Source of the DNA: Hyphomicrobiales bacterium
GTDB lineage: Bacteria > Pseudomonadota > Alphaproteobacteria > Rhizobiales > JAJFHB01
Reading direction: 5' to 3'
DNA length: 64,000 nt
Assembly: GCA_021775755.1 (NCBI GenBank)
Contig: JAJFHE010000050.1
Span: 62,001 to 126,000, forward strand
Positions 52,087-61,428 of the stretch are shown here, piece by piece (the first letter of the stretch is position 1; each line of letters begins with the position of its first letter). The notes under the pieces are model-generated. The model had not been told where the DNA came from. It worked only from the letters and a program-made list of their open reading frames with translations, and ran no database searches. The position numbers were made by a program, and so were the translations under genes.

Positions 52087-53796
52087 TTGTTGAGAGTGGT
52101 TGGTATCTTGTTGTGCGCCGGAATGCTTCTGGCTGCGGGCGTTACGGGTAATCTGGTGCGCGCGCAATCCGATGGCGCGGCGCCGGAGACCGCGCCGGTG
52201 CGAGAGGCTGGATGGCTGCCGCCGGATGAAGGCGGTTTTGGCGCTTTTCTGGGTGCGCTGGAGAGCGAGCAGTTCACCCGCCTGCTGTTCCGCCGGCTAT
52301 CGACAGAGGTGACGGAGGGCCGCGTGCAGGCGGCCTGTCATCTCTTTGTTCCGTATTTTGCGCACCTCCAGTCACAACTGCCAGATCCGGCCGCGGCGCA
52401 GTTGCCCAACTACGGCGTGATCCGCGATGACATCAAGACGGCGCTTGGCGCGGCACAGGGATCATCCAGTTTCGATGTGCCGCACAAGAAAATCGAGACG
52501 CTGATCGGGGTTGCCATCCGGGTCGCCCGCCACATTTATGGCCGGGCGCCCGGCGAGCCGAGGGTCTGCGTGATCTGGCCTGGTCCGGAAGGCGAGGCAC
52601 CTGAGGCGGAAGCGGGAAGGCGCGCCGAAGCGACAGGCCTGTTGTTCGATGCACCGCGCTTTGTGGAGCAGTCGCATCTGGCGTTCCTGTTCGCTGCAAC
52701 CGGGCCGGGTGCGAATGAAACACTTCTTGGCGAACTGCTTCAGATCGCCATCACTGACGGGCTGACCGTCGACCGGGAAACGGTCACCGCCTTTGTCGAC
52801 CGTCTCATTGAAGCCGGCAAGGTGGGGCCACGCCGCCGTTTCGATGCGGTCAACAATGTCTGGCAGTCGCTGCAGCCGTCGCCGCCTGAGGACACGGATG
52901 GCGAAGCTGCGCCGGAAGAACACACCGGTACCGGCGAAGAGGCGGGTCGTGCAGCCGCTGCAGGCGAGGGCGAAACCGCTGCACCACAGGTGCCGGAGAG
53001 CGATAACCCGCCACAGGACGGTTCCGCCGAAACCGGGCCGGAGATCGTAATTGTCACCGAAGAAGGACGCTCGGATCGCGCCGATATCGAGCGTAACGAG
53101 GTTGTTGTGCCGCACGCACCGGCGGACGCGGCGGCCCAGACGGAAGATCGTTTGCCCGCCCTGGTGCCCTCGCCGGGGCCGGTGTTTTTCCTCGAAGGCG
53201 GTTTCGGGTTTGCCGCACCGGTGGAACGGCGCGACCTCGACCCGGTGGGCCAGTCCGTGAGCGGCGATCCAGACATCGCCCTGCGCATGGCTTTCGGCGT
53301 GCTGTGGCCGAAGGCGCTGGGCGAGGCGCATCTCAGCGTAAGCCTCGTTGGGGTGCTGAACCGGACCTCGAACCAACGCTCGAGCGGCGGGCCCTCGGCC
53401 AAGGTAGCCGGTCACGATACCTATTTCGGTGTAATGCCCTATGTAGGCGCCGAGTTGCCGCTCGATGAGCGCGTTTCCGTGCGCGTCGGTGTGGGGCTTG
53501 GTGTTGCCTGGCGGGATTTCGAGCTTATCGATGGCGGAGCGCAGCTTGCCGGCGGCGACGGTGCGGCGTTGCTGGCGCAGCTCGGTGCCGGTGTCCGGGT
53601 CGCCATCACGCAGTGCATCGACTTTGGCGTCGATGTCTACGCCACCTATGTGGGCGAGGTGGACGGCAGGCGCGGGCCCGTGGCGATCACCGTCGCGGAT
53701 GCATGGGATCTGGCCGTCCTCGCCGGCATCCGCATAGCGCTTGCAGGAGGCGGGTTGCCGGAGATTTCCGGGGCTGCGGAGAATTCCTGCGGCTGA
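52087..53796 (+). CDS. Large exported protein with Glu-rich linker and beta-rich C-terminal domain, unknown
   Basis: This protein of about 569 residues starts at a TTG in this frame (a GTG at 52093 and an ATG at 52120 are alternatives) and has a signal-like hydrophobic core LLCAGMLLAAGV. Residues 35-250 form a mixed domain with four cysteines (such as near 85 and 158). Residues 280-330 are an acidic, low-complexity linker (EEHTGTGEEAGRAAAAGEGE). The C-terminal 200 residues are glycine-rich with alternating hydrophobics (FLEGGFGFAAP, VGVGLGVAWRDFELIDGGAQ), like an outer-membrane barrel. I recognise no family. It sits after glnB, divergent. Confidence 0.65.
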   Translation: MLRVVGILLCAGMLLAAGVTGNLVRAQSDGAAPETAPVREAGWLPPDEGGFGAFLGALESEQFTRLLFRRLSTEVTEGRVQAACHLFVPYFAHLQSQLPDPAAAQLPNYGVIRDDIKTALGAAQGSSSFDVPHKKIETLIGVAIRVARHIYGRAPGEPRVCVIWPGPEGEAPEAEAGRRAEATGLLFDAPRFVEQSHLAFLFAATGPGANETLLGELLQIAITDGLTVDRETVTAFVDRLIEAGKVGPRRRFDAVNNVWQSLQPSPPEDTDGEAAPEEHTGTGEEAGRAAAAGEGETAAPQVPESDNPPQDGSAETGPEIVIVTEEGRSDRADIERNEVVVPHAPADAAAQTEDRLPALVPSPGPVFFLEGGFGFAAPVERRDLDPVGQSVSGDPDIALRMAFGVLWPKALGEAHLSVSLVGVLNRTSNQRSSGGPSAKVAGHDTYFGVMPYVGAELPLDERVSVRVGVGLGVAWRDFELIDGGAQLAGGDGAALLAQLGAGVRVAITQCIDFGVDVYATYVGEVDGRRGPVAITVADAWDLAVLAGIRIALAGGGLPEISGAAENSCG

Positions 53797-53913
53797 ACCG
53801 TGCCGGCGCTGCCGAAATATCTCGAGCACATAGTTCTCTAAACCTCTTGATTTGCGGGCGTGGCGTGGCAAACATGCGCGCCATATGGATCTGTTCACGA
53901 CAGGGGAAGCTGT

Positions 53914-55089
53914 ATGAGCTCGGCGCGGCCGCTAAATCAGGTCTACTCCGGATTGGGTACTACCGTCTTTACGGTCATGTCCGGTCTGGCGGTGGAGCAT
54001 CAGGCAATCAATCTGGGGCAGGGGTTTCCCGATGTGGATGGGCCCGAAGAAGTGCGCCGCCTGGCGGCGGAGCGCCTGATCGACGGGCCGAACCAGTATC
54101 CCCCGATGACCGGCATCGCGGAGTTGCGCCAGGCAGTCGCGGCACACGACAAAACCTGTTACGGCCTCGACTATGACTGGCAGTCGGAGGTCATCGTGAC
54201 TTCCGGGGCGACCGAAGCGTTGTCCGACTGCATCATGGCGTTGCTCAACGCGGGCGATGAAGCCATCATCATCGAGCCGTTCTATGATTGCTATCTGCCG
54301 CAGATCGAGCAGACCGGGGCCACGGTGCGCGCCGTTTCGGTGACGCCGCCCGACTGGACGCTGTCGGAAGAGGCATTGCGCGCAGTCTTCAATGAGAAGA
54401 CCAAGGCAATCATTCTCAACACCCCGATGAACCCGGCAAGCAAGGTGTTCACGAGTGAGGAACTGCAGCTCATCGCCGGCCTGCTTGAGGAGTTCGATGC
54501 CTATGCGATTTGCGATGAGGTCTACGAACACCTGACGTTCGACGGTCGTTCGCATGTGCCTCTCGCAACTCTGCCCGGGATGCGGGAGCGGTGCCTGCGC
54601 ATCGGTTCGGCGGGCAAGACGTTCTCGCTCACCGGTTGGAAGGTCGGTTACATTTCGGGCCCGGAACATTTGACGTCGGTCGTTGCCAAGGCGCATCAGT
54701 TCGTGACGTTTACGACCTGTCCGGCACTGCAGTACGGAGTGGCGCATGGTCTCGGTATGGACCGCGGCTATTTCGACGGGCTGGCAGCGGAACTGCAGCG
54801 CAAACGGGACTTTCTGCGTGAAACGCTGGAGGGCATCGGGTTGCCGGTGCTGCCTTGCGAGGGCACATATTTCATGACCGCGGACATCAGCCGTTTCGGG
54901 TTCAACGGTTCCGATTACGACTTTTGCCGCCACATTACGGCGAACGCCAAGGTCGCCGCCGTGCCGATGAGCGTGTTCTATCATCCCGACAGCAAGGACG
55001 TGCCGAACTCGCTGGTGCGGTTCTGCTTCTGCAAGAAAGACGATGTCATGGCCGAAGCGGCGGAGCGGCTTAACAAATATTTCGGCTGA
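53914..55089 (+). CDS. Class I/II aminotransferase (kynurenine/methionine aminotransferase-like)
   Basis: The protein of about 391 residues is a fold-type I aminotransferase. It begins SSARPLNQVYSGLGTTVFTVMSGLA, has INLGQGFPDVDGP near residue 30 and VTSGATEALSDCIMALLNAGDE near 97. NTPMNPASKVF near 172, YAICDEVYEHLTFDG near 205 and SAGKTFSLTGWKVGY near 238 (PLP lysine) follow. It resembles the KAT/YbdL methionine aminotransferase branch. An ATG at 53914 is used; the open frame extends 18 codons earlier. The next gene starts 12 bp downstream, so both are likely one operon. Confidence 0.88.
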   Translation: MSSARPLNQVYSGLGTTVFTVMSGLAVEHQAINLGQGFPDVDGPEEVRRLAAERLIDGPNQYPPMTGIAELRQAVAAHDKTCYGLDYDWQSEVIVTSGATEALSDCIMALLNAGDEAIIIEPFYDCYLPQIEQTGATVRAVSVTPPDWTLSEEALRAVFNEKTKAIILNTPMNPASKVFTSEELQLIAGLLEEFDAYAICDEVYEHLTFDGRSHVPLATLPGMRERCLRIGSAGKTFSLTGWKVGYISGPEHLTSVVAKAHQFVTFTTCPALQYGVAHGLGMDRGYFDGLAAELQRKRDFLRETLEGIGLPVLPCEGTYFMTADISRFGFNGSDYDFCRHITANAKVAAVPMSVFYHPDSKDVPNSLVRFCFCKKDDVMAEAAERLNKYFG

Positions 55090-55100
55090 CGGTGGAGTGA

Positions 55101-56621
55101 ATGCCGATCCAATCTGAAAACGCGGTTGCCGTTCTCACAACGGAAGAAATGTACATGGCCGACAGGCTGGCCATGGAGGCCGGCATCGCCGGTGTGATCC
55201 TCATGGAAAATGCCGGGCAGGCGTGTGCGGAGGAAATCGCCGCGCGTGTCCCGCCGTGTCCGACTCTGGTTTTGTGCGGTCCCGGAAACAATGGCGGCGA
55301 CGGGTTTGTGGTGGCGCGGGCGCTAAAGGCGCTTGGCTGGCCGGTGCGCCTCGCTCTGCTTGGGCCCCGTGAAGCGCTCAAAGGGGACGCAGCCCACATG
55401 GCCGCGCTCTGGGACGGTGAGGTGATGGATATCAAAAGCGTCGACCTTGCCGATGCCGCTCTGATTGTCGATGCCCTGTTCGGTGCGGGACTGTCGCGGC
55501 CGATCGAGGGAGAGCTGGCCGCGCTGTTCCTGCGCATTGAAAAGCTCAGGTGCACGGTTTGCGCTATCGACGTGCCCACCGGCATTGAGGGAAACAGCGG
55601 CGCGGCGCGGGGCATGGCGCTGACCGCCGACTTCACCGTGACTTTCTTCCGCAAGAAACCGGCACACCTGCTCGCCCGGTGCAAAGAAACCTGTGGCGAG
55701 GTTATCGTCGCGGACATCGGTATTCCCGATGCGGTGTTGGAATCCATCGAACCACAATTGTGGGACAACGCATCGGCGCTCTGGGACCAGGTGTTCGCGG
55801 CCATCGACGCGCATGGTCATAAATATGGCCGTGGCCATGCAGTGGTGGTGTCCGGCGACTATTCGCATACCGGAGCGGCCCGCCTGGGAGCAGTTGCGGC
55901 TTTGCGGGCAGGTGCGGGGCTTGTCACGCTGGCCTCGCCGGAAAATGCACTGGCCGTAAATGCCGCACATCTGACATCGGTCATGTTGCGCAAGGTCGAC
56001 AACGCGCCCGAACTGTTGCGATTGCTTGGCGACCGCCGCATAACCGCAGCGATGATCGGCCCGGCCGCGGGCCTTGGTGTGGCGACTCGCGACAAAGCGC
56101 TAGCAATTCTGAAAAGCGGCGTCAGTTGCGTCATCGATGCGGACGCGATCAGGTCGTTTGAGAACGAGCGGGGAATGCTGGCCGACGCGATCAATGCCCG
56201 CCCCCGGGGCCAGACGACGGTGCTGACCCCGCATGAAGGCGAGTTTGCCGCTGCGCGCTTCTCCAAACTTGGCAAGTTTGCAAGCAAGCTCGACAAGGCA
56301 CGCGATGCGGCGCAACGCACGGGCGCCATCATTGTCTATAAGGGACCGGACACGGTGATCGCCGCGCCGGACGGCCGCGCGGCAATCAACAACCACGCTT
56401 CGCCGTGGCTGGCGACCGCGGGTACAGGCGATGTGCTGGCGGGTATCATCACAGGTATCATGGCGCAGAAGGTGGATGCTTTCCTCGCCGCCTGCGCCGG
56501 TGTGTGGCTGCACGGCGAAGCGGGGATCCGCCTTGGACGCGGGCTTATCGCGGAAGACCTTCCCGGCGTTCTGCCTGCCTGCATTCAGGCGCTTGAGGCC
56601 GAGATTTTAGCGACACGGTAG
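55101..56621 (+). CDS. nnr: Bifunctional NAD(P)H-hydrate epimerase / ADP-dependent NAD(P)H-hydrate dehydratase
   Basis: The 506-residue protein has an N-terminal epimerase domain (VLTTEEMYMADRLAMEAGIAGVILMENAG near residue 10, CGPGNNGGDGFVVARAL near 60, DVPTGIEGNSG near 160). A C-terminal kinase-like dehydratase domain follows, with HKYGRGHAVVVSGDYSHTGAARLGAVAALRAGAGLV near 236, VLTPHEGEFAAARF near 375 and ATAGTGDVLAGIITG near 437. Together they repair hydrated NADH and NADPH. It follows the aminotransferase gene by 12 bp. Homologues near glnBA are known in related orders. Confidence 0.94.
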   Translation: MPIQSENAVAVLTTEEMYMADRLAMEAGIAGVILMENAGQACAEEIAARVPPCPTLVLCGPGNNGGDGFVVARALKALGWPVRLALLGPREALKGDAAHMAALWDGEVMDIKSVDLADAALIVDALFGAGLSRPIEGELAALFLRIEKLRCTVCAIDVPTGIEGNSGAARGMALTADFTVTFFRKKPAHLLARCKETCGEVIVADIGIPDAVLESIEPQLWDNASALWDQVFAAIDAHGHKYGRGHAVVVSGDYSHTGAARLGAVAALRAGAGLVTLASPENALAVNAAHLTSVMLRKVDNAPELLRLLGDRRITAAMIGPAAGLGVATRDKALAILKSGVSCVIDADAIRSFENERGMLADAINARPRGQTTVLTPHEGEFAAARFSKLGKFASKLDKARDAAQRTGAIIVYKGPDTVIAAPDGRAAINNHASPWLATAGTGDVLAGIITGIMAQKVDAFLAACAGVWLHGEAGIRLGRGLIAEDLPGVLPACIQALEAEILATR

Positions 56622-56691
56622 TCACTCCGCGCGCTACGAACTTCCAACAATCGGAACCGCGGCATGTGCCGGCTTAGCCAATAGAGGCGAT

Positions 56692-56907
56692 GTGGCACGG
56701 ATTGTGCAGATTTCGAACCAGGTGCCGGGAGGATCCGGCGAAAGTAACCGTTGGAGGATTACGGTGGTTCATGTTTTTTTCGGGTTCGTCGCTTTGGCGG
56801 TCGGCTTTACGGCCTTTCAAGAGGGCGCCCTGTCGACTGAAGTCTTTGTAATTGGGTTGTTTTTTGCAGCATACGCGGTTTGCATGGGGCTGTTGTTCCG
56901 CGACTGA
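56692..56907 (+). CDS. Small membrane protein, unknown function
   Basis: A 71-residue reading frame from a GTG start has two hydrophobic segments (VVHVFFGFVALAVGFTAF and VFVIGLFFAAYAVCMGLLF) and a short polar start. It lies between the NAD(P)HX repair gene and the tRNA gene. Start choice is weak because no good ribosome site is visible, and its reality rests mainly on hydrophobic pattern and position. No function known. Confidence 0.45.
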   Translation: MARIVQISNQVPGGSGESNRWRITVVHVFFGFVALAVGFTAFQEGALSTEVFVIGLFFAAYAVCMGLLFRD

Positions 56908-57077
56908 GCGGCGAGCGAAGCGGCAGGGCGGGGGCCGCGTTGCGAATTGTGCCAGATCGGACAGCGTGTCCCATTTCTGAAAAAAGTTCGGTGAGAGCGC
57001 TTTCCGGGCTGGAATCCTGAATTTTCCTCGTGCTATAGAGGCGCCGGCGACGCGTGCGGCCAAGTCCGCTCCCGGGC

Positions 57078-57162
57078 GCGGGCGTGGTGGAACTGGTAGA
57101 CACGCAAGATTTAGGTTCTTGTGGCGCAAGCCGTGGGGGTTCAAGTCCCTCCGCCCGCACCA
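57078..57162 (+). tRNA. tRNA-Leu (anticodon UAG)
   Basis: An 85-base gene with acceptor arms GCGGGCG and CGCCCGC pairing fully, encoded CCA at the 3' end, a D-arm (GGTGGAACTGGTAGACAC), anticodon stem CAAGA / TCTTG around loop TTTAGGT with anticodon TAG, a long class II variable arm, and T-arm GGGGGTTCAAGTCCCTC. The anticodon and long variable arm identify leucine. It lies upstream of tig. Confidence 0.95.
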
Positions 57163-57273
57163 GTTAGCGATCACGGCCGGTTACGTGAGGAGCGAGGACC
57201 GCGCGCGAGGACGATCATCTAATCAGATTCTGGCGCCCAGGTGGCGCATGGCTTTTCGGGAAAGCGACTAATC

Positions 57274-58740
57274 ATGGAAGTTTCGGAAAATCTCAATGAA
57301 GGGCTCAAGCGTGAGCTCACCATCACGTTCTCCGCGAACGAGCTTGAAGACAAGCTGGTGTCGCGCCTGAGCGAATTGAAATCGCAGGCCCGCATCAATG
57401 GTTTCCGGCCGGGCAAGGTACCGGTCTCACATTTGCGCAAGGTCTACGGCCGCTCGGTCATGGCCGAAGTGGTGCAGGAAACGGTCACCGACTCGACGCA
57501 GAAAATTCTCGACGAGCGTAGCGAGCGGCCCGCATACCAGCCCGAAGTCGCCCTGACCGAAGATCAGGAAGAGATGGAAGGCGTGATGGCGGGCACCGGC
57601 GATCTTGCCTATACGCTGAAGTTCGAAGTGATCCCGCAGATCGAAGCCCAGGATTTCTCGACGGTCAAACTTGAGCGGCTCGTGGCGGAAGTGAACGACG
57701 GCCATGTCGACGAATCGATTGCGGAGATGTCGAAGCAGCAGCGCGATTTCAAAGCGCGCGATGCCAAGAGCAAAGCCAAGGACGGAGATCGCGTAACCAT
57801 CGACTTCCTCGGCAAGATCAACGATGAGCCGTTTGACGGCGGCAGCGCGGAAGGCGCACCGCTTGAGCTTGGTTCCAACAGCTTTATCCCGGGCTTCGAA
57901 GAACAGCTCGTCGGCACGAAGGCGGGCGATAGCCTGAATGTTGAAGTTTCATTTCCCGACGACTACCAGGTTGCCGAACTTGCCGGACAGCCGGCGGTGT
58001 TCGAAGTCACCGTGAACGAGGTGGCCGAGCCGGTCGAGACTGAGGTGAACGAGGAGTTCGCCACGCGCATGGGATTTGAGTCGCTTGAGAAGCTGCGCGA
58101 AGCGATCAAGGAGCAGGTCGAGCGCGAATTCGGCATGGTCGCGTCCGCGCAACTGAAGCGCCAGCTTCTCGACAAGCTGGACGATCATTACTCATTCGAG
58201 CTGCCGGAGCGGCTGGTGGATCAGGAGTTCGATCAGATCTGGCAGCAGATCTCCAATGAACTCGAGCAGGCGGGCAAGACGTTCGAGGACGAGGACACGA
58301 GCGAAGAGGCGGCGCGCGGGGAGTACCGCACCATTGCCGAGCGGCGTGTTCGACTTGGATTGCTGCTTGGTGAGGTCGGCGAGAAAAACGACGTCAGCGT
58401 CAGCGATGAAGAAGTCAATCAGGCGATGATGGAGCGGTTACGCCAGTTCCCCGGCCAGGAACGCCAGGTTTACGAGTTCTACCAAAACAACCCTCAGGCG
58501 TTGCTGGAGCTGCGTGGTCCGATATTCGAGCAGAAGGTGGTGGATTACATCACCGGCGAAGCCGATGTCACCGATCGCACGGTGAGCAAGGAAGAACTTT
58601 ACCGCGACCCAGATGAGGACGGCGACGACGACAAGCCGGCGAAGAAAAAGGCTGCGGCCAAGAAGCCCGCTGCAAAGAAGAAGGCGCCGGCGAAGAAGAA
58701 GGCCGCTGCGAAGAAAAAGGACGATACAGCTGAAGGCTGA
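57274..58740 (+). CDS. tig: Trigger factor (ribosome-associated chaperone and prolyl isomerase)
   Basis: The 488-residue protein starts MEVSENLNEGLKRELTI, with the ribosome-binding signature GFRPGKVP near residue 46. A PPIase domain follows (GDRVTIDFLGKINDEPFDGG near 170; NSFIPGFEEQLVGTKAGD near 205), then the helical chaperone arm. It is longer than the E. coli protein (432) because of a tail from about 450: an acidic DEDGDDD patch, then about 30 residues of KKKAAAKK-type repeats. The GTG start 11 codons earlier is less likely. It begins the tig-clpP-clpX-lon block. Confidence 0.96.
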   Translation: MEVSENLNEGLKRELTITFSANELEDKLVSRLSELKSQARINGFRPGKVPVSHLRKVYGRSVMAEVVQETVTDSTQKILDERSERPAYQPEVALTEDQEEMEGVMAGTGDLAYTLKFEVIPQIEAQDFSTVKLERLVAEVNDGHVDESIAEMSKQQRDFKARDAKSKAKDGDRVTIDFLGKINDEPFDGGSAEGAPLELGSNSFIPGFEEQLVGTKAGDSLNVEVSFPDDYQVAELAGQPAVFEVTVNEVAEPVETEVNEEFATRMGFESLEKLREAIKEQVEREFGMVASAQLKRQLLDKLDDHYSFELPERLVDQEFDQIWQQISNELEQAGKTFEDEDTSEEAARGEYRTIAERRVRLGLLLGEVGEKNDVSVSDEEVNQAMMERLRQFPGQERQVYEFYQNNPQALLELRGPIFEQKVVDYITGEADVTDRTVSKEELYRDPDEDGDDDKPAKKKAAAKKPAAKKKAPAKKKAAAKKKDDTAEG

Positions 58741-58792
58741 GGCTTGTGCACGGCGCCGCTGCTGCGTATCGCCGCGTTCCGAATCGCAGTAC

Positions 58793-58820
58793 CTTGCTGC
58801 GCGCGTAAACACATCTATAT
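58793..58820 (+). promoter_or_regulatory. Possible RpoH (heat-shock) promoter for clpP
   Basis: CTTG at 58793-58796, 17 bases, then TCTATAT at 58814-58820 fits the alphaproteobacterial RpoH pattern CTTG-N17/18-CYTATNT with one mismatch. It lies 64 bases upstream of the clpP start, in the 144 bp after tig. clpP is a classic heat-shock gene. The motif is short and could be chance. Confidence 0.4.
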
Positions 58821-58884
58821 GTGGGACGGCACCGAGTGTCCGTGACGTTCCGAATATTTCCTAGCCGATGGAGAGCCCTCCGCG

Positions 58885-59529
58885 ATGCACGACCCGATTG
58901 ATACCTATATGAACACGCTTGTGCCGATGGTCGTGGAGCAGACCAACCGGGGCGAGCGCGCTTACGATATCTATTCGCGCCTCCTGAAGGAGCGGATCAT
59001 TTTCGTCACCGGACCGGTTGAGGACTACATGGCTTCGCTGATCACGGCGCAGCTTCTGTTCCTCGAGGCGGACAATCCGAAAAAAGAGATCTCCATGTAC
59101 ATCAACTCGCCTGGCGGAGTGGTTACCTCCGGTATGGCGATCTACGATACAATGCAGTTCATTCGGCCGGCGGTTTCGACATTGTGCATCGGCCAGGCGG
59201 CGTCTATGGGATCGCTGCTGCTGGCATCCGGCGCCAAGGACATGCGCTTTGCCCTTCCGAATTCGCGGATCATGGTGCATCAGCCCTCGGGCGGATTTCA
59301 GGGGCAGGCGAGCGACATCGAATTGCACGCAAAAGAGATCCTTGCGATGCGCCACCGACTGAACGAAATTTATGCCGGTCACACGGGACAGCCCGTCGAG
59401 GCCGTGGAGAAGGCGCTCGATCGTGACAACTTTATGACCGCGGACGCGGCCAAGGAGTTTGGAATTGTGGACACCGTTATCGACAAACGGCCTGATATCG
59501 GCGAAGAGGAGCCGGCGAAAAAGAAGTAG
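58885..59529 (+). CDS. clpP: ATP-dependent Clp protease, proteolytic subunit
   Basis: The 214-residue protein has the Ser-His-Asp site of ClpP: S107 in [12 protein letters not shown]132 in MVHQPSGG and the Asp near 180. [18 protein letters not shown] near 74 is the usual strand-turn region. It forms two heptameric rings that degrade proteins fed by ClpX and other unfoldases. The N-terminus is the normal ClpP propeptide type. Its partner clpX is the next gene, 386 bp away, so each may have its own promoter. Confidence 0.97.
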   Translation: MHDPIDTYMNTLVPMVVEQTNRGERAYDIYSRLLKERIIFVTGPVEDYMASLITAQLLFLEADNPKKEISMYINSPGGVVTSGMAIYDTMQFIRPAVSTLCIGQAASMGSLLLASGAKDMRFALPNSRIMVHQPSGGFQGQASDIELHAKEILAMRHRLNEIYAGHTGQPVEAVEKALDRDNFMTADAAKEFGIVDTVIDKRPDIGEEEPAKKK

Positions 59530-59915
59530 GCTTCGAGGATTGGCCGGGCTGATCTGATTCGTCCGGCCTTCCACGCGTACTGGTTGATTGCTGCGCTACA
59601 ACGAAGCCTGTTGGAAAACTCAGCCGCCCGGTCGAGGGTCGGCTTAACGCTTTGATAAATAAAGGTGAAAGTCTTGGGTGTTTAAAGCTGATCACAATAG
59701 GTTTTGGACAAGTGAACAGGCCCCTTGTTAATCAAATCTTGATCAGTGACTACATACCATGCTGAGATGCTCAGTCAGTGTCGGAGGGTTCGCCGTTTTG
59801 CGGTGTACGGCTTGGCTGATGGCGTGAACCGATGGACACAGGATTGCCTCGAAGTCTGCTTATTGGTTCACATTTATAAGGGTTGGAGCCCGCACGACTT
59901 GGCCAGGGAGTGCCC
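59530..59915. other. Intergenic region between clpP and clpX
   Basis: 386 bases without a gene. GGCCGG and CCGGCC around 59541-59570 could make a weak hairpin after clpP, without a T-run. An AT-rich stretch at 59650-59780 probably holds the clpX promoter, but I could not assign a -35/-10 pair. No open frame looks protein-like. Confidence 0.5.
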
Positions 59916-61184
59916 ATGAGTAAAGTGAGCGGAAGCGATTCGAAGAATACGCTCTACTGTTCTTTCTGCGGCAAAAGCCAGCATGAGGTTCGCAAGCTGA
60001 TTGCGGGCCCGACGGTGTTCATCTGCGATGAATGCGTCGAACTGTGCATGGACATCATCCGCGAGGAGAACAAGAGCTCTCTCGTAAAGTCGCGCGATGG
60101 TGTGCCGACACCACAGGAAATATGTGATGTGCTGGATGATTATGTGATCGACCAGTCGCATGCAAAACGCGTGTTGTCGGTGGCGGTCCACAATCACTAC
60201 AAGCGCCTCAATCACAGCGGCAAGAACAACGACGTTGAGCTTGCCAAATCCAACATTCTGCTGATCGGCCCCACGGGTTGCGGCAAGACGCTTCTCGCAC
60301 AGACGCTGGCGCGCATTCTCGATGTACCGTTTACGATGGCGGATGCGACGACGCTGACCGAAGCGGGCTACGTTGGCGAGGATGTGGAAAACATCATTCT
60401 GAAGCTGCTGCAGTCGGCCGACTACAATGTCGAGCGCGCGCAGCGCGGCATCGTTTATATCGACGAGGTCGACAAGATTTCCCGCAAGTCCGACAATCCG
60501 TCGATTACCCGCGACGTGTCGGGCGAGGGCGTGCAGCAGGCACTCCTGAAGATCATGGAAGGAACCGTTGCCTCGGTTCCCCCGCAGGGCGGTCGCAAAC
60601 ACCCGCAGCAGGAATTCCTGCAGGTCGATACGACCAACATCTTGTTCATCTGCGGCGGCGCGTTCGCGGGCCTTGAAAAGCTCATCAACGAACGCGGCAA
60701 GAGCACATCGATCGGTTTCGGTGCGCAGGTTCAGGCCGACGATGACCGCCTGACCGGTGAGGTTCTGAAGGGCGTCGAACCGGAAGATCTGCTGCGTTTC
60801 GGGCTGATCCCGGAATTTGTCGGCCGTGTGCCGGTGCTGGCAACGCTGGAAGACCTCGACGAAGAAGCGCTTATCCGCATTCTTGTCGAACCGAAGAACG
60901 CGCTGGTGAAGCAGTATCAGCGCCTGTTCGAAATGGAAGACGTGCAGCTGACATTCGCGGAAGATGCATTGCGCGAAATTTCCAAAAAGGCGATCGAGCG
61001 CAAGACCGGTGCGCGAGGCCTGCGGTCAATCATGGAGAGCATCCTGCTCGGCACCATGTTCGATCTGCCCAGCCTCGACAGTGTCGATGAAGTTGTCATT
61101 TCCGGCGAAGTCGTCAGCGGCGAGGCCAGCCCGTTGCTGATCTACGGCGACCGTGCGGACGAGGTTGAGGAAACCTCGGCCTAG
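59916..61184 (+). CDS. clpX: ATP-dependent Clp protease, ATPase subunit ClpX
   Basis: This 422-residue protein starts with the ClpX zinc domain: [19 protein letters not shown] and ICDECVELC give four zinc cysteines. The Walker [19 protein letters not shown] lies near residue 115, Walker [11 protein letters not shown] near 180, the GYVGEDVE pore-1 loop near 152, and the IGF loop in [10 protein letters not shown] near 265 docks on ClpP. It unfolds tagged proteins for ClpP. The ATG at 59916 (MSKVSG) is used. A typical alphaproteobacterial ClpX with no anomalies seen. Confidence 0.97.
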   Translation: MSKVSGSDSKNTLYCSFCGKSQHEVRKLIAGPTVFICDECVELCMDIIREENKSSLVKSRDGVPTPQEICDVLDDYVIDQSHAKRVLSVAVHNHYKRLNHSGKNNDVELAKSNILLIGPTGCGKTLLAQTLARILDVPFTMADATTLTEAGYVGEDVENIILKLLQSADYNVERAQRGIVYIDEVDKISRKSDNPSITRDVSGEGVQQALLKIMEGTVASVPPQGGRKHPQQEFLQVDTTNILFICGGAFAGLEKLINERGKSTSIGFGAQVQADDDRLTGEVLKGVEPEDLLRFGLIPEFVGRVPVLATLEDLDEEALIRILVEPKNALVKQYQRLFEMEDVQLTFAEDALREISKKAIERKTGARGLRSIMESILLGTMFDLPSLDSVDEVVISGEVVSGEASPLLIYGDRADEVEETSA

Positions 61185-61428
61185 GCGGCCCGCGGGGCTG
61201 CGTCAAGAAGCGATACCGCGGCCGTTGCCTCGGGGCTTGACGAAACGGCAGACAATCGCCACCTAATGTCATCCGCCGGAGAGAGTACATCCGGTGTTTC
61301 AGTTGAGCGGCAATATGCGGGGACGGCATCGGTGCGTTGGGCGTACCAAAATGCAGTCCGCGCTTTGTGCCGCGCATACTGAACATCTTTAGAAATTGAA
61401 GTGTGAAACGGGATACAGGCTCAAATAC

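Noticed and set aside
56674-57174. Minus-strand frame of 166 codons starting GRRDLNPHGL
   Set aside because: It is the antisense of the tRNA-Leu gene; this peptide is a well-known false frame over tRNA genes.
58599-58814. Minus-strand hydrophobic frame rich in Phe and Ala
   Set aside because: It is the antisense of the Lys/Ala repeat tail of trigger factor, which gives Phe/Leu-rich shadows.
61236-61267. Possible RpoH promoter for lon (CTTGAC upstream of lon)
   Set aside because: No CYTATNT element at 17-18 bases; the nearest TAAT is too far.
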